Source: Oceanirhabdus seepicola (lineage in GTDB: Bacteria; Bacillota; Clostridia; Clostridiales; Clostridiaceae). Taken from it: a DNA stretch of 64,000 nt. Of the stretch, positions 7,936 to 16,321 are shown one piece after another; within the stretch, counting starts at the first letter, position 1; every line of letters begins with the position of its first letter. The notes under the pieces were generated by a model. It did no database searches. It had not been told where the DNA came from and saw nothing but the letters and a program-made list of their open reading frames with translations. A program made the translations under genes and the position numbers. The DNA is taken from the NCBI RefSeq assembly GCF_023684385.1, contig NZ_JAGSOJ010000001.1:1139146-1203145 (forward strand), read 5' to 3'.

Positions 7936-8154
7936 TTTAGTGACTGTTTTGATTATAGCATCATTTTTTTACTGGGTGATGATTATAAATGATTCCGAAA
8001 AAAAGTTGAGCGTTTTATAATAAAAAAACACACCTATTATTGAACATTTCGGATTCACTTTTGAGAAGCAAAAACTAATTTCACACTTATTTTTATATTT
8101 AAATTCTCACTAAATTTCATTTCGGTATTTTGTCGATGTACAAAACTAGTAGTA
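7936..8154. other. Non-coding spacer, nothing recognised
   Basis: Between the repeat element and the next GNAT gene I see only AT-rich sequence with an A-run (about 8021-8030) and no credible ORF, promoter pair or stable hairpin. Confidence 0.5.
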
Positions 8155-8682
8155 TTACTTCTTACATAATTTGTAATAATTAAATTTGCACATTTCACCA
8201 CAATATTTAGCCATCTTAGTAACAACATTTTGAAAACCAAGCTTTTTAACTACAGCATTAGAAGGATTATTCTCTGGCTTAACAATAGCGGCTAATTCTT
8301 TCAACTCAGTATTTTTAAAAACCCACTTAATTAATACTTTAGCCGCCTCTGTACCGTAACCTTTACCTTGGTAGTTATCTGAAACAGCATATGAAATCTC
8401 AACTTCATTGTCTATCATTGCTTGTGGATGTACCCCCACAAAGCCAATACATTTATGCTCCTCCTTATGCTCAATTGCTAACATTATAAATGGTTCAATA
8501 ATATCAAACTTATTATTTATCCATTGTATCCAATCAAGTGCCTCTGTCTCATCATGCATAACCATATCAGCCATCCAATAGGACACCTTTGGCTGCTGAC
8601 TATAATAGGCTGCATCCTTTACATCTGCTGGTGAAAAAGGTCTGATAATTAGATTATCTGTTTCAATATTAATATTTATCAT
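8155..8682 (-). CDS. RimJ/RimL-type GNAT acetyltransferase
   Basis: A 175-residue protein with the opening of the RimJ/RimL group (IETDNLIIRPFSPADVKD), the CoA loop YAVSDNYQGKGYGTEAAKVL at about 98-117 and the closing ELAAIVKPENNPSNAVVKKLGF. The family acetylates protein N-termini or amine-bearing small molecules; which applies is not visible. GGGGGGAG precedes the ATG. It stands alone. Confidence 0.85.
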   Translation of the reverse strand: MININIETDNLIIRPFSPADVKDAAYYSQQPKVSYWMADMVMHDETEALDWIQWINNKFDIIEPFIMLAIEHKEEHKCIGFVGVHPQAMIDNEVEISYAVSDNYQGKGYGTEAAKVLIKWVFKNTELKELAAIVKPENNPSNAVVKKLGFQNVVTKMAKYCGEMCKFNYYKLCKK

Positions 8683-8817
8683 TTTAAACTCCCCCCTTTA
8701 GGTCGTCTTAAAATCAAGTTTCTTAATTTTTTTATCTTTAACCATTATAGTAATATATTTTGACTTATAGCTGTTTTATCATGTTTAGTTCTTTTATCAT
8801 TTCTTTATTTACTTGAA

Positions 8818-9891
8818 TTATTCTGCATGCACAATTATATTCTCTTCTTCTATTAAACTAATTCTATCACCATCTACATTCCTTATATTAGAAAAAGAGC
8901 AAGGAAGTCCTCTATCAGCTAAGAAATCTGGTCCATCCATTAATTGAAAGTGTAGATGAGGACAACCAGACATTCCTGTATGTCCAACTTTAGCTATAAC
9001 CTGTCCTTGTTTAACCTTATCACCTTTTTTTACAGTTAAACTATCTGTAGCTAAGTGCCCGTAAAAAGAATACTCTTCATTATCATGTTTTAAAACAATA
9101 TGATTTCCACACTGAGCAGGCATAAAGCCATATTGATCTATAAATGGCTTTCTCTCTGACCAATTCCAAGATGTAGTTATTTCAAAGCTATGGTAACAAT
9201 CTACAACCTCACCATCAGCTATTGCTAGCACATCCTTGCCATATACTACATAATCTTCTTTACTCATATTTTCCTTATAAGATAACTTTTGTTCAACATT
9301 ATATTGAGCCATATCAATAGCAAATTCCATGGAATAATGCTGACGATGGTCAAGCAAGCTCTTATAATGTCCACAAGTACTTATACTTCCTTTAAGTGGA
9401 AATATATACTGATTTTTATTTTCATATTGAACCAATGGAACGCTCAGTTCTTGAACATGTTTCTCACCAAATTTATCATAAGCAACTTTTATTCTTAATT
9501 CATCTATAGCGCTTTCATGTACTGTAATGAAATACTCATTAAATATACCTGTTTCTTGATTTTCATTCATTACTACTGATTTTGCAAAGCATTCTGCATT
9601 CCAAAAATCTTCTTCCCCTAAAAATAATTTAGCACCAATATCTTTACAAAGCCACCCATTGTTTTCTGCAAAATTTTCTACAGCATTATCAAGGTACTTA
9701 CCTTGATAAGTAACTTGCTTAACTGCAACCCCTGCGGAATACAACTCAAAACTTATGTCTTTTAAGATTATATTTTCCCCTGTATCATTTTTAATTTTCA
9801 GACCGTGCAAAAGAAAGTTTGAAACAACTTGTCCCCCGTTTTCTTCTGCCATGTTGATAATAGAATCTTTTGGTATTGTACTTAATTGCAT
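8818..9891 (-). CDS. M23-family (LytM) peptidase-like protein, paralog A
   Basis: A 357-residue protein. The C-terminal half has LytM/M23 zinc-site motifs: QHYSMEFAIDMA (first His and Asp ligands), a FYGHL turn, KKGDKVKQGQVIAKVG and the HLHFQL His-x-His. The N-terminal 150 residues form a beta-rich domain shared with the next gene (MQLSTIPKDSIINM). There is no signal peptide or membrane anchor, unusual for a family that cuts peptidoglycan. GGGGAGA supports the start. Sixty bp separate it from its paralog, so they are probably one transcript. Confidence 0.82.
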   Translation of the reverse strand: MQLSTIPKDSIINMAEENGGQVVSNFLLHGLKIKNDTGENIILKDISFELYSAGVAVKQVTYQGKYLDNAVENFAENNGWLCKDIGAKLFLGEEDFWNAECFAKSVVMNENQETGIFNEYFITVHESAIDELRIKVAYDKFGEKHVQELSVPLVQYENKNQYIFPLKGSISTCGHYKSLLDHRQHYSMEFAIDMAQYNVEQKLSYKENMSKEDYVVYGKDVLAIADGEVVDCYHSFEITTSWNWSERKPFIDQYGFMPAQCGNHIVLKHDNEEYSFYGHLATDSLTVKKGDKVKQGQVIAKVGHTGMSGCPHLHFQLMDGPDFLADRGLPCSFSNIRNVDGDRISLIEEENIIVHAE

Positions 9892-9951
9892 TATAATCTC
9901 CCCTTTATTTACAGCCTTAATACATCAATTTATATTACTATATTTTACTTT

Positions 9952-11022
9952 CTATTCAGCGTTTACTATAGTGTATTCCTCTGTGGTAATATCAATTGGA
10001 TTCCCAAATTGATTCTTAATATTAGTAAAGAAACATGGAAAACTTCTTGCCTCATCATCAAAGCCACTTGTTAGTTCAAAATGAAGGTGTGGACCTCCTG
10101 ACATTCCTGTATTTCCAACCCTTCCGATAACTTGACCTTGTTTTACTTTATCTCCTACATTCAGGTTCACACTATGATATACTAGATGATCATACTGTGA
10201 GTACTCTCCTCCTTCATGTTTGATTGCTACTATATTCCCTGTAATCACTGGCCAATATCCATGAATGTCTTCAATTTTTTTCTCTTCTTCAGGGCTCATT
10301 CCAAAGGTACATTCTTTCATCTCTTCATAAACCTGAACCACCACTCCATCAGCAATGGCGTAAACTTCCTCTCCATAACAAGGATAGTCCTCTTCCTTCC
10401 TACTCTCATCAACTAGCAGTCTATTGTCTCCATCCAGTTTAATCAGATCAAAAGCAAACTCATCAGCATGTCTCCAACGATGACCAACAAGACAGTCAAA
10501 ATTTCCTTGAACCTGCCATGTTCCTTTAACCGGGAAAATGTATTTATTCTTATTCTCATACTTAACTAAATCTATTTTTTTGCTTTCAATGCACTCAATT
10601 CCATCTTGACTATACTTTATCCGAATTAGAAGCTCATCCAAAAGCTCATTAAATACGATGTGGAAATATTCATTTCTTAACCCTATTTCCTCTCCTGGCT
10701 TCAAAATGGTACATTCAGCTAAACTGTTATAGTCCCAAAACTCTCTTGTACCTATCAGTGCTGCCCTTTGGTGATCATCTGATATTTGAATTTTCTTGTT
10801 CCATCTTGGTATCCAAAACTTTAATAACTCACTATCATAAGAATACTTCTTTATAACCTGCCCACTCTTCTTAACAGTAAAAGAAATCTCCTCAATTTCC
10901 ATAGGCTCATTAGACGTATTTTGAACCCTTAGAGCCCTCAAAATAAAATCAGAATAATATGTGTCAAGAGTAAAATCTGTCATTGTTATTATATAATCTT
11001 TTGGTAAAATCGTAATTTGCAT
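9952..11022 (-). CDS. M23-family (LytM) peptidase-like protein, paralog B
   Basis: A 356-residue paralog of the 8818-9891 product. Shared N-terminus (MQITILPKDYIITM), first zinc site HADEFAFDL, YDHLVYHSVNLNVGDKVKQG, and HLHFEL. Again no export signal. Both appear to keep all M23 metal ligands, so activity is plausible, but the site of action is unclear: lysis-dependent release, a non-classical route or a cytosolic substrate are all possible. Start preceded by AAGGAATGAT. Confidence 0.82.
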   Translation of the reverse strand: MQITILPKDYIITMTDFTLDTYYSDFILRALRVQNTSNEPMEIEEISFTVKKSGQVIKKYSYDSELLKFWIPRWNKKIQISDDHQRAALIGTREFWDYNSLAECTILKPGEEIGLRNEYFHIVFNELLDELLIRIKYSQDGIECIESKKIDLVKYENKNKYIFPVKGTWQVQGNFDCLVGHRWRHADEFAFDLIKLDGDNRLLVDESRKEEDYPCYGEEVYAIADGVVVQVYEEMKECTFGMSPEEEKKIEDIHGYWPVITGNIVAIKHEGGEYSQYDHLVYHSVNLNVGDKVKQGQVIGRVGNTGMSGGPHLHFELTSGFDDEARSFPCFFTNIKNQFGNPIDITTEEYTIVNAE

Positions 11023-11200
11023 GTTTCATCATTCCTTCTTTTAGTATTTTAAACTCATAATATCTTTATTTTTTTAAACTATATAAATTGTTTTAATTCA
11101 TGTCTTATTTCCCCACTTCTTACACAACTTTCTTAACTTCCTATTTAAATGGTATCACTGGATTAATATCACTATCAACCTACAACTTTTTTCTGAAATA

Positions 11201-11238
11201 AAAATGCGCCAATAAGCATTTTGCTTATGACGCATTTT
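11201..11238 (-). terminator. Intrinsic terminator overlapping the CD3324-like stop
   Basis: Arms AAAATGCG/CGCATTTT and ATAAGCA/TGCTTAT make a two-step hairpin followed by TTTTTATTTC on the minus strand. The stop codon of the 11225-11518 gene lies inside its 5' arm. Confidence 0.82.
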
Positions 11239-11518
11239 TTTGCAAGATTTCTCTTTTAATTTTCGAAATAATTTTTTGTATGCTTTTGGGTGCCAAATAA
11301 TACATTTCCGAAAGATCTTTTATAGATGTACCCTCTTGGTATTTTCTATATATCTCTAGGTTTCTTTCAGCAGTTTTATTTTTACTTTTGGTAGTTTCTC
11401 CCCAAGCCTTTCTGTTGCATTTCTTTCTGGGAATATAAAGATATTCACCCTCAACATATTTTTGAATTATATTTAATACTTCCTCTGGTAACACTTCTGT
11501 TGCTTTAACATAGCTCAT
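11225..11518 (-). CDS. CD3324-like small HTH protein
   Basis: A 97-residue basic protein. The first 40 residues (EVLPEEVLNIIQKYVEGEYL, then IPRKKCNRKAWGE) and a C-terminal helix-turn-helix (IYRKYQEGTSIKDLSEMYYL...IQKIISKIKRE) match what I recall of the CD3324 family of clostridia, related to Mor-type activators. Target genes unknown. AGGAGGAG precedes the ATG. Two inverted repeats upstream (11557-11610, 11652-11705) could be its operators. Confidence 0.75.
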   Translation of the reverse strand: MSYVKATEVLPEEVLNIIQKYVEGEYLYIPRKKCNRKAWGETTKSKNKTAERNLEIYRKYQEGTSIKDLSEMYYLAPKSIQKIISKIKREILQKNAS

Positions 11519-11556
11519 TATATGCTCCTCCTAAATTCAGTTTAATTTTAGGATCG

Positions 11557-11610
11557 AGCAAAGGCTATTTCATATTTTTAATTATTCATTCATATGCAAT
11601 AGCCTTTGCT
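11557..11610. repeat. Long inverted repeat upstream of CD3324-like gene
   Basis: Thirteen-bp perfect arms AGCAAAGGCTATT and AATAGCCTTTGCT, extended after one mismatch by CATAT/ATATG, enclose a 16-base loop. No T-tract on either side, so it is not a typical terminator. It lies 40 bp upstream of the CD3324-like start and may be an operator or cruciform. Confidence 0.6.
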
Positions 11611-11651
11611 ACGCATAAATAACAGATTTTCTCATAAAGTAGTTCCCCTTC

Positions 11652-11705
11652 CTTGTCTACTAACTATGTAAAATATAATGTAATAATTGCGATTGTGTAG
11701 ACAAG
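11652..11705. promoter_or_regulatory. Spaced inverted repeat, possible operator
   Basis: CTTGTCTAC (11652-11660) and GTAGACAAG (11697-11705) are perfect 9-bp inverted arms 36 bases apart flanking an AT-rich TATAAT-like stretch, the arrangement of a two-site operator around a promoter. The regulator is unknown. Confidence 0.45.
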
Positions 11706-11756
11706 TGTATTATATCATAGTTCTCTAATTTTGGAAATAATTGTGTCTCGTCAAAT

Positions 11757-11794
11757 ATAAAAAAAAACACAACAATCATTGATTGATTATTGTG
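11757..11794 (-). terminator. Intrinsic terminator of the TetR operon
   Basis: CACAA-c-AATCA (11768-11778) pairs with TGATT-a-TTGTG (11784-11794), followed on the minus strand by nine T. It ends the 13912-11840 transcript. Confidence 0.85.
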
Positions 11795-11839
11795 GACTTG
11801 CTGCTCCAAACAAAATACATATTAACTTGCCCTATTGTC

Positions 11840-13261
11840 CTAATCTTCCTTTTTATCTTCAATTGCTTTACCCGTTACTTTTCCTGAACTCCTCCCATTC
11901 CCCTCATAGGAGTTGTCCCCAGTGTGTTCCTCTAGATTTTTTGGTAAAAATTCATCCAATTTCATACCAAACATTCTAGCATTTTTAGGTAGGCATGAAG
12001 GTGGATTTGTGGCCTTCTGCTTTTTCCATAGTGCTTTTCTCTTTGGAATCTCGTCAATTAAAGACCCTAAGTTCTGACCAGATACGAAAAACTTTAACTC
12101 ATCTTCTTTTAGCCAGAAAACATCTTCATGGATTTTAATAATGCCTTTTCTTTTAAGACGCATACCTATTTCAAAGAAAACTTCTCGGAGGAATGGCTGA
12201 CAAATACCCATATTGGCTAGACCATTTTCTCTAAATGGAGCATTAAACCTTGCGAGCTTCAACTTAATCAGAAACTTTCTGTAAACTGAATCTGAAACTA
12301 CTTCTTTAACTTTCTTTTTAGCTTCATCTCTCTTTAAAAGTAATTCCTTTTGTCTCTTAATTGGGTCTTCACCAAGACCATTAACGTAAATCTTTAATGC
12401 TTCTATAATTAGTCTTGGTTCTTCATGGGGTGTCTGTTTTGAAAAATCTATGTCATAAAGCATGTTGCCGTGGACATCCAAATATTCTCTAAACTTCTTA
12501 CACAATGGATGATCTTCAAACTCCTTACTTTCAATGAGTGCTCTAATGTCATCGCTACTGTTGTTGATGACAATTTCTTTTGTTTTTACATCTTTTTTGA
12601 TTTCCTGTGCTAAGGCATAAAGAGCTTTATCTGCAAGAGTTGGCGCAGCATCGTCTCCAAGCATAAAGACGTGAGAAGGAATATTGACTTTAGGCTTAAT
12701 CTTTTTATCATAATACTTAGTAAATAGTCTTTCACTTTTATAAGCTTGTGCTAAATAAATTTGACAATAGGTATAGTAAGCACATATTGTTTCAGTCAAT
12801 TCATGGGTAATCTCATAGAGCTCTTTAGTATCTATATCCTTTAAGTTTAACTCCTTCAGCTCAGCTAATCTTGCTTTAATCGTAGGCAGTCTTCCCTTTT
12901 CAACCCACTCAGGATGAACATTTAATGTAATCCTAACCTTCTTCATTTTTTTTAGCATAAACCAATAGAAATGTCTGTCCATGGTGAACTGATAATACCC
13001 ATAACCATTTATAATATAAAACTTCATGAAAGCAAGTACTTCACTTTCACCCATGAGCAAATCAAATAATTTCAGCATTGTGCTGCTAACGTGATTTCCC
13101 GCATAATCAGCATAAAGTGGTACTAAAGGCTCTGGCATGAGCTCACAAATACTTCCTCTTACACATATTGTCCCCTTTGGTTGAGGTACCACGTCCCAGT
13201 TAAACTGAGTTAAATCCGTGGTTATTGGATTTGTATTTACTTCTTTTATTTTATTTTTCAA
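11840..13261 (-). CDS. PEP-utilising-enzyme-like middle domain, His domain cut off
   Basis: A 473-residue protein resembling the central domain of PEP synthase/rifampicin-phosphotransferase-type enzymes: an opening ELMPEPLVPLYADY like the start of that domain, and many RLK-rich helices. The end reads GRSSGKVTGKA, the usual entry to the swivelling phospho-histidine domain, but a stop follows after eight more residues and the downstream DNA holds no continuation in any frame. No N-terminal ATP-grasp domain is present either. So both catalytic parts are absent here. It starts at TTG behind AAGGTGGTG, 30 bp after the TetR gene. It is either a decayed enzyme or a stand-alone binding domain; no function is assigned. 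Confidence 0.6.
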   Translation of the reverse strand: MKNKIKEVNTNPITTDLTQFNWDVVPQPKGTICVRGSICELMPEPLVPLYADYAGNHVSSTMLKLFDLLMGESEVLAFMKFYIINGYGYYQFTMDRHFYWFMLKKMKKVRITLNVHPEWVEKGRLPTIKARLAELKELNLKDIDTKELYEITHELTETICAYYTYCQIYLAQAYKSERLFTKYYDKKIKPKVNIPSHVFMLGDDAAPTLADKALYALAQEIKKDVKTKEIVINNSSDDIRALIESKEFEDHPLCKKFREYLDVHGNMLYDIDFSKQTPHEEPRLIIEALKIYVNGLGEDPIKRQKELLLKRDEAKKKVKEVVSDSVYRKFLIKLKLARFNAPFRENGLANMGICQPFLREVFFEIGMRLKRKGIIKIHEDVFWLKEDELKFFVSGQNLGSLIDEIPKRKALWKKQKATNPPSCLPKNARMFGMKLDEFLPKNLEEHTGDNSYEGNGRSSGKVTGKAIEDKKED

Positions 13262-13291
13262 AATATCACCACCTTACCAACCTCATATCGT

Positions 13292-13912
13292 TTATTTAAA
13301 AAATTGATCTCTTAAGAATTTAATATATTCGTCACATTCTTCTAGTAGCTTATTTAGCTCATATGTGGTATCCTCTGACTTCATTATATCCCAGTATTCC
13401 TCCGCTTTTCCTCTTAAAGTCCAATTCATCACATTAATCATTTTCTCTATATCTATTCCTTCTTTAACCTGACTGAAGTCTATGTTATAGGTATAGAATT
13501 TATCTCTCATTCCAGGGGATATTTCTTCTGTTTGATTTCGAATATTACTACGACTAATTTTATCTATGTACTTTTGAAAAAACTCTATCATATAGGGATA
13601 ACGTTCCATTAATTCAAATTTCAATTTTATTGATTGTCTCATTCTGTTCAATATGTCTGTATCATCCCAATCAATCCTATCTTCCATATCTTTAACAACA
13701 ACTTTGATTGAAAAAAATACTAAGAAATCAAATAGTTCTTGTTTATCTTTGAAATAATGATAAAGTAACCCTCTAGAAATCCCCGCTTGCTTAACAACAT
13801 TGTTAGTAGATGCCTTTTCATAGTCATTTTTACTGAACACTTCAAAAGCACAGTTGATTATTTTATGAATTTTTTCATTATTGATATCTATGTGTTCAAA
13901 TCTCTTATCCAT
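13292..13912 (-). CDS. TetR/AcrR family regulator
   Basis: A 206-residue regulator. The N-terminal HTH reads IINCAFEVFSKNDYEKASTN, then VVKQAGISRGLLYHYFKDKQELFDFLV, classic TetR. The ligand domain is helical and unassigned. The ATG at 13912 is chosen because AAAGGAG lies eight bases upstream; the GTG three codons earlier overlaps that site. It leads the PEP-utilising-like gene (30 bp gap) and is divergent from the antiporter gene, so it may control either. No clear TetR palindrome was found between them. Confidence 0.88.
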   Translation of the reverse strand: MDKRFEHIDINNEKIHKIINCAFEVFSKNDYEKASTNNVVKQAGISRGLLYHYFKDKQELFDFLVFFSIKVVVKDMEDRIDWDDTDILNRMRQSIKLKFELMERYPYMIEFFQKYIDKISRSNIRNQTEEISPGMRDKFYTYNIDFSQVKEGIDIEKMINVMNWTLRGKAEEYWDIMKSEDTTYELNKLLEECDEYIKFLRDQFFK

Positions 13913-14092
13913 TATTATCACTCCTTTTACCTTGTCATAGACAGCTTTTGTCCATTCTCATTATATGACATGCAGACAGAAGTTGTCAAAGTTATTTTAC
14001 TATACAATATTATTAAAAATAATTTTGTATTAACCATTCCTTTCTGAAATTACTTTGGATAAAATTCCCCCCTATTTTTTTAAATTAATATA

Positions 14093-14121
14093 TATACATT
14101 TTTATATTTTAGGTATATACT
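14093..14121 (+). promoter_or_regulatory. Probable promoter of the antiporter gene
   Basis: TATACA (14093-14098), 17-base spacer, TATACT (14116-14121). The predicted start of transcription, about 14128, lies next to the palindrome at 14133-14149. Confidence 0.5.
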
Positions 14122-14132
14122 ATATATCAGCA

Positions 14133-14149
14133 ATACCCCATAGGGGTAT
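14133..14149. promoter_or_regulatory. CsoR/CstR-type operator palindrome
   Basis: ATACCCCATAGGGGTAT is a perfect 7+3+7 inverted repeat of the G-tract form bound by CsoR-family repressors (copper CsoR, persulfide CstR). It lies just below the predicted transcription start of the antiporter gene and about 80 bp before its ATG. No CsoR-family gene is in this window, so the regulator would act from elsewhere. Confidence 0.65.
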
Positions 14150-14231
14150 CATAAAATAATACCTATATTTAAAAATCAAATACATTGAATTCAGTATTTA
14201 TCAACCAATTTAACGAAAGAAGGCGCTAGAA

Positions 14232-15431
14232 ATGCATATCTTATTTTACGTAGGATTAATTTTACTTGTTGGACTTGTTGCAGGAAAAGCTGTTTCAAAG
14301 ATTAAGTTACCAGAGGTAACTGGATATCTTTTAGGTGGAGTATTGATAGGAGGATCTTTCTTAAAAATAATTCCACATGATATTGTAGGTCAATTATCTA
14401 TAATATCAGAGGTTGCACTTGGTTTTATTGCTTTTAGTATAGGTAGTGAATTGAAGATATCCCATATTAAAAAAGTTGGTAAGGGAATCGTAATAATCAC
14501 TCTATTTGAGGCATTAAGTGCAGTAATATTGGTAACCTTAGTTATGTTTACTATAGGGGGAAAAGATTTAGGCTTTAGTATAGTGATTGGAGCAATTGCA
14601 GCAGCTACAGCACCCGCAGCAACACTTATGGTAATCAGGCAGTATAAAGCTAAAGGTCCCGTAGTAAATACTCTGCTCCCCATTGTTGCTATGGATGATG
14701 CAGTAGGTATTATAGTTTTTGGTGTATCTATAACAGTGGCTAAAGGATTATCATCCATTGGTGGAGAGGTAACCTTATTTAATATGTTGGTAGAACCTAT
14801 TATGGAAATAATTTTAGCTGTTGTTATCGGTATAGGCATAGGTATAATATCGGCATTCATTTCTAGAAAAACAACAGGCGGAGATAACCTATTAGCTTTA
14901 ACAATTGGAATAGTATTTATATCTGTAGGGATTTCTAGTCATTTTAATGTTTCACCACTATTATTATGTATGGCTATTGGGACAACTTTATCCAATATTA
15001 TGCCTAATAGTAAGAGGGCCTTAGAGGTTGTAGATAGATTCACTCCACCAATTTTTATCGCATTTTTTACCTTTGCAGGAGCTGAACTAGATTTATCAAT
15101 ACTCTTAAAGGTAGGAATGGCAGGAGTGTTATATATTGTGGTAAGAGTTATTGGAAAAGTTGTAGGTGCTGGATTGGGAGCAAAAATAGCAAAATCACCC
15201 CAAAGTGTTCAACAATATTTAGGGTTAACTTTGGTACCTCAAGCTGGAGTAGCAATTGGACTTGCTATGGCAGCGCAAGAGGCGTTGCCTACTCATGGAA
15301 TGGAAATAAGAGCAATCATCTTAGGAGCCACAGTAGTATATGAATTGGTAGGCCCACTACTAACTAAAATGGCATTAACAAAGGCTGGAGAAATAGATAA
15401 AAATATTATCCCCACCACAGTAAGTGCTTAG
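14232..15431 (+). CDS. CPA2-family cation:proton antiporter (Kef/NapA-like)
   Basis: A 399-residue polytopic membrane protein with about 12-13 hydrophobic segments. Family marks are the early GKAVSKIKLPEVTGYLLGGVLIGG, the FIAFSIGSELKISHIKK segment, and PAATLMVIRQYKAKGPVVNT followed by the AMDDAVGI Asp pair of the transport site. It lacks a C-terminal TrkA-N domain, unlike full KefB/C. It would exchange Na+ or K+ for H+ across the membrane. Start supported by AGAAGG. The CsoR-type palindrome upstream suggests control by copper or reactive sulfur, a surprising input for this family. Confidence 0.88.
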   Translation: MHILFYVGLILLVGLVAGKAVSKIKLPEVTGYLLGGVLIGGSFLKIIPHDIVGQLSIISEVALGFIAFSIGSELKISHIKKVGKGIVIITLFEALSAVILVTLVMFTIGGKDLGFSIVIGAIAAATAPAATLMVIRQYKAKGPVVNTLLPIVAMDDAVGIIVFGVSITVAKGLSSIGGEVTLFNMLVEPIMEIILAVVIGIGIGIISAFISRKTTGGDNLLALTIGIVFISVGISSHFNVSPLLLCMAIGTTLSNIMPNSKRALEVVDRFTPPIFIAFFTFAGAELDLSILLKVGMAGVLYIVVRVIGKVVGAGLGAKIAKSPQSVQQYLGLTLVPQAGVAIGLAMAAQEALPTHGMEIRAIILGATVVYELVGPLLTKMALTKAGEIDKNIIPTTVSA

Positions 15432-15459
15432 CAATAAAAAATAGTGTAAAAAAACACAC

Positions 15460-15498
15460 AGAGCTTGGCATCTCATCTACATTAAATCGCCAAGCTCT
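15460..15498 (-). terminator. Terminator between antiporter and ferredoxin genes
   Basis: Perfect 10-bp arms AGAGCTTGGC/GCCAAGCTCT with a 19-base loop; on the minus strand it is followed by TGTGTGTTTTTTT. It serves the ferredoxin-like gene and may also stop plus-strand readthrough. A related hairpin is at 50435-50473. Confidence 0.75.
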
Positions 15499-15549
15499 AT
15501 GATTACTCTAAACCACGTCATTATTGTACAAAGGTACTGCTAACTATAC

Positions 15550-15741
15550 TTATCTTTCAAACTGAAACGCCCCAGTAGGACAAATTTTAACACACTTTCC
15601 ACAACCAATGCATTTTTCTTCAATGACCTCAGGAGCGTTATATCCCTTTTGTAGGATAGCATCCGTTGGACACTTTGGTAAAGCTGGACATGGATGATCC
15701 TGAGGACATCTCTCTTTTATAATTATTGCTTTTCTCAACAT
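15550..15741 (-). CDS. Small 4Fe-4S ferredoxin-like protein
   Basis: A 63-residue protein. The C-terminal cluster motif CIGCGKCVKICPTGAF is canonical (C-x2-C-x2-C-x3-C-P). The N-terminal half holds CPQDHPCPALPKCPTDAI, with four cysteines in a non-canonical spacing that could bind a second cluster. The ATG at 15741 is chosen because AAAAGGAG lies seven bases upstream. Electron-transfer partner unknown; it converges on the antiporter gene. Confidence 0.8.
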   Translation of the reverse strand: MLRKAIIIKERCPQDHPCPALPKCPTDAILQKGYNAPEVIEEKCIGCGKCVKICPTGAFQFER

Positions 15742-16321
15742 TTCACACTCCTTTTCAATGACATTTATTGATTTATCTTCCCCTAACCTCATAAACCCTA
15801 TGTGTTGAACATAACTTTCTATTAACCCATCCTACTTATTTTTTATCGCTGTCACTGCTTATACGGTAAACACATAGCAAAATTTCAAAAGGTTTGATAC
15901 CTATTCATCACCTATTAATGTAATTCAAAATCTTTGTATCTTAAATTATCATAATAGGGTTCTACAGGTGAATAATCGGTTATTTCATTGTGCCATAAAT
16001 ATAAACCAGTTAATTTTTTTAAGTTTTTCAAAGGTTCTATATTTGTTATTTTATTTCGTCTTAGAACTAAATGAGTTAACTTAGTTAATTTTTTCAAAGG
16101 TTCTATATTACTTACTTCATTCTTATTTAGATTTAACCTAGTTAACTTAGTTAAATTTTTTAACGTAACTAGCAGAAGTCTCTCAACTTCTATAAGTGGG
16201 AGATGAATGCATAATCTTAACGCTTTTACTTGGATAAAAAATCATTAATGGGAAATAATAAGAATGAATGTTCTTGAGGATTGATTAAGATGTCATATGA
16301 AGAGTAAAGGTAGTGAACGTA

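Noticed and set aside
14390..14860. A 156-codon open frame on the minus strand
   Set aside because: It lies wholly inside the antiporter gene on the other strand and has low-complexity Ile/Thr/Ser content.
15915..16097. A separate 60-residue LRR gene
   Set aside because: It is the 3' piece of the split LRR gene; reading continues upstream without a start until the IS boundary.
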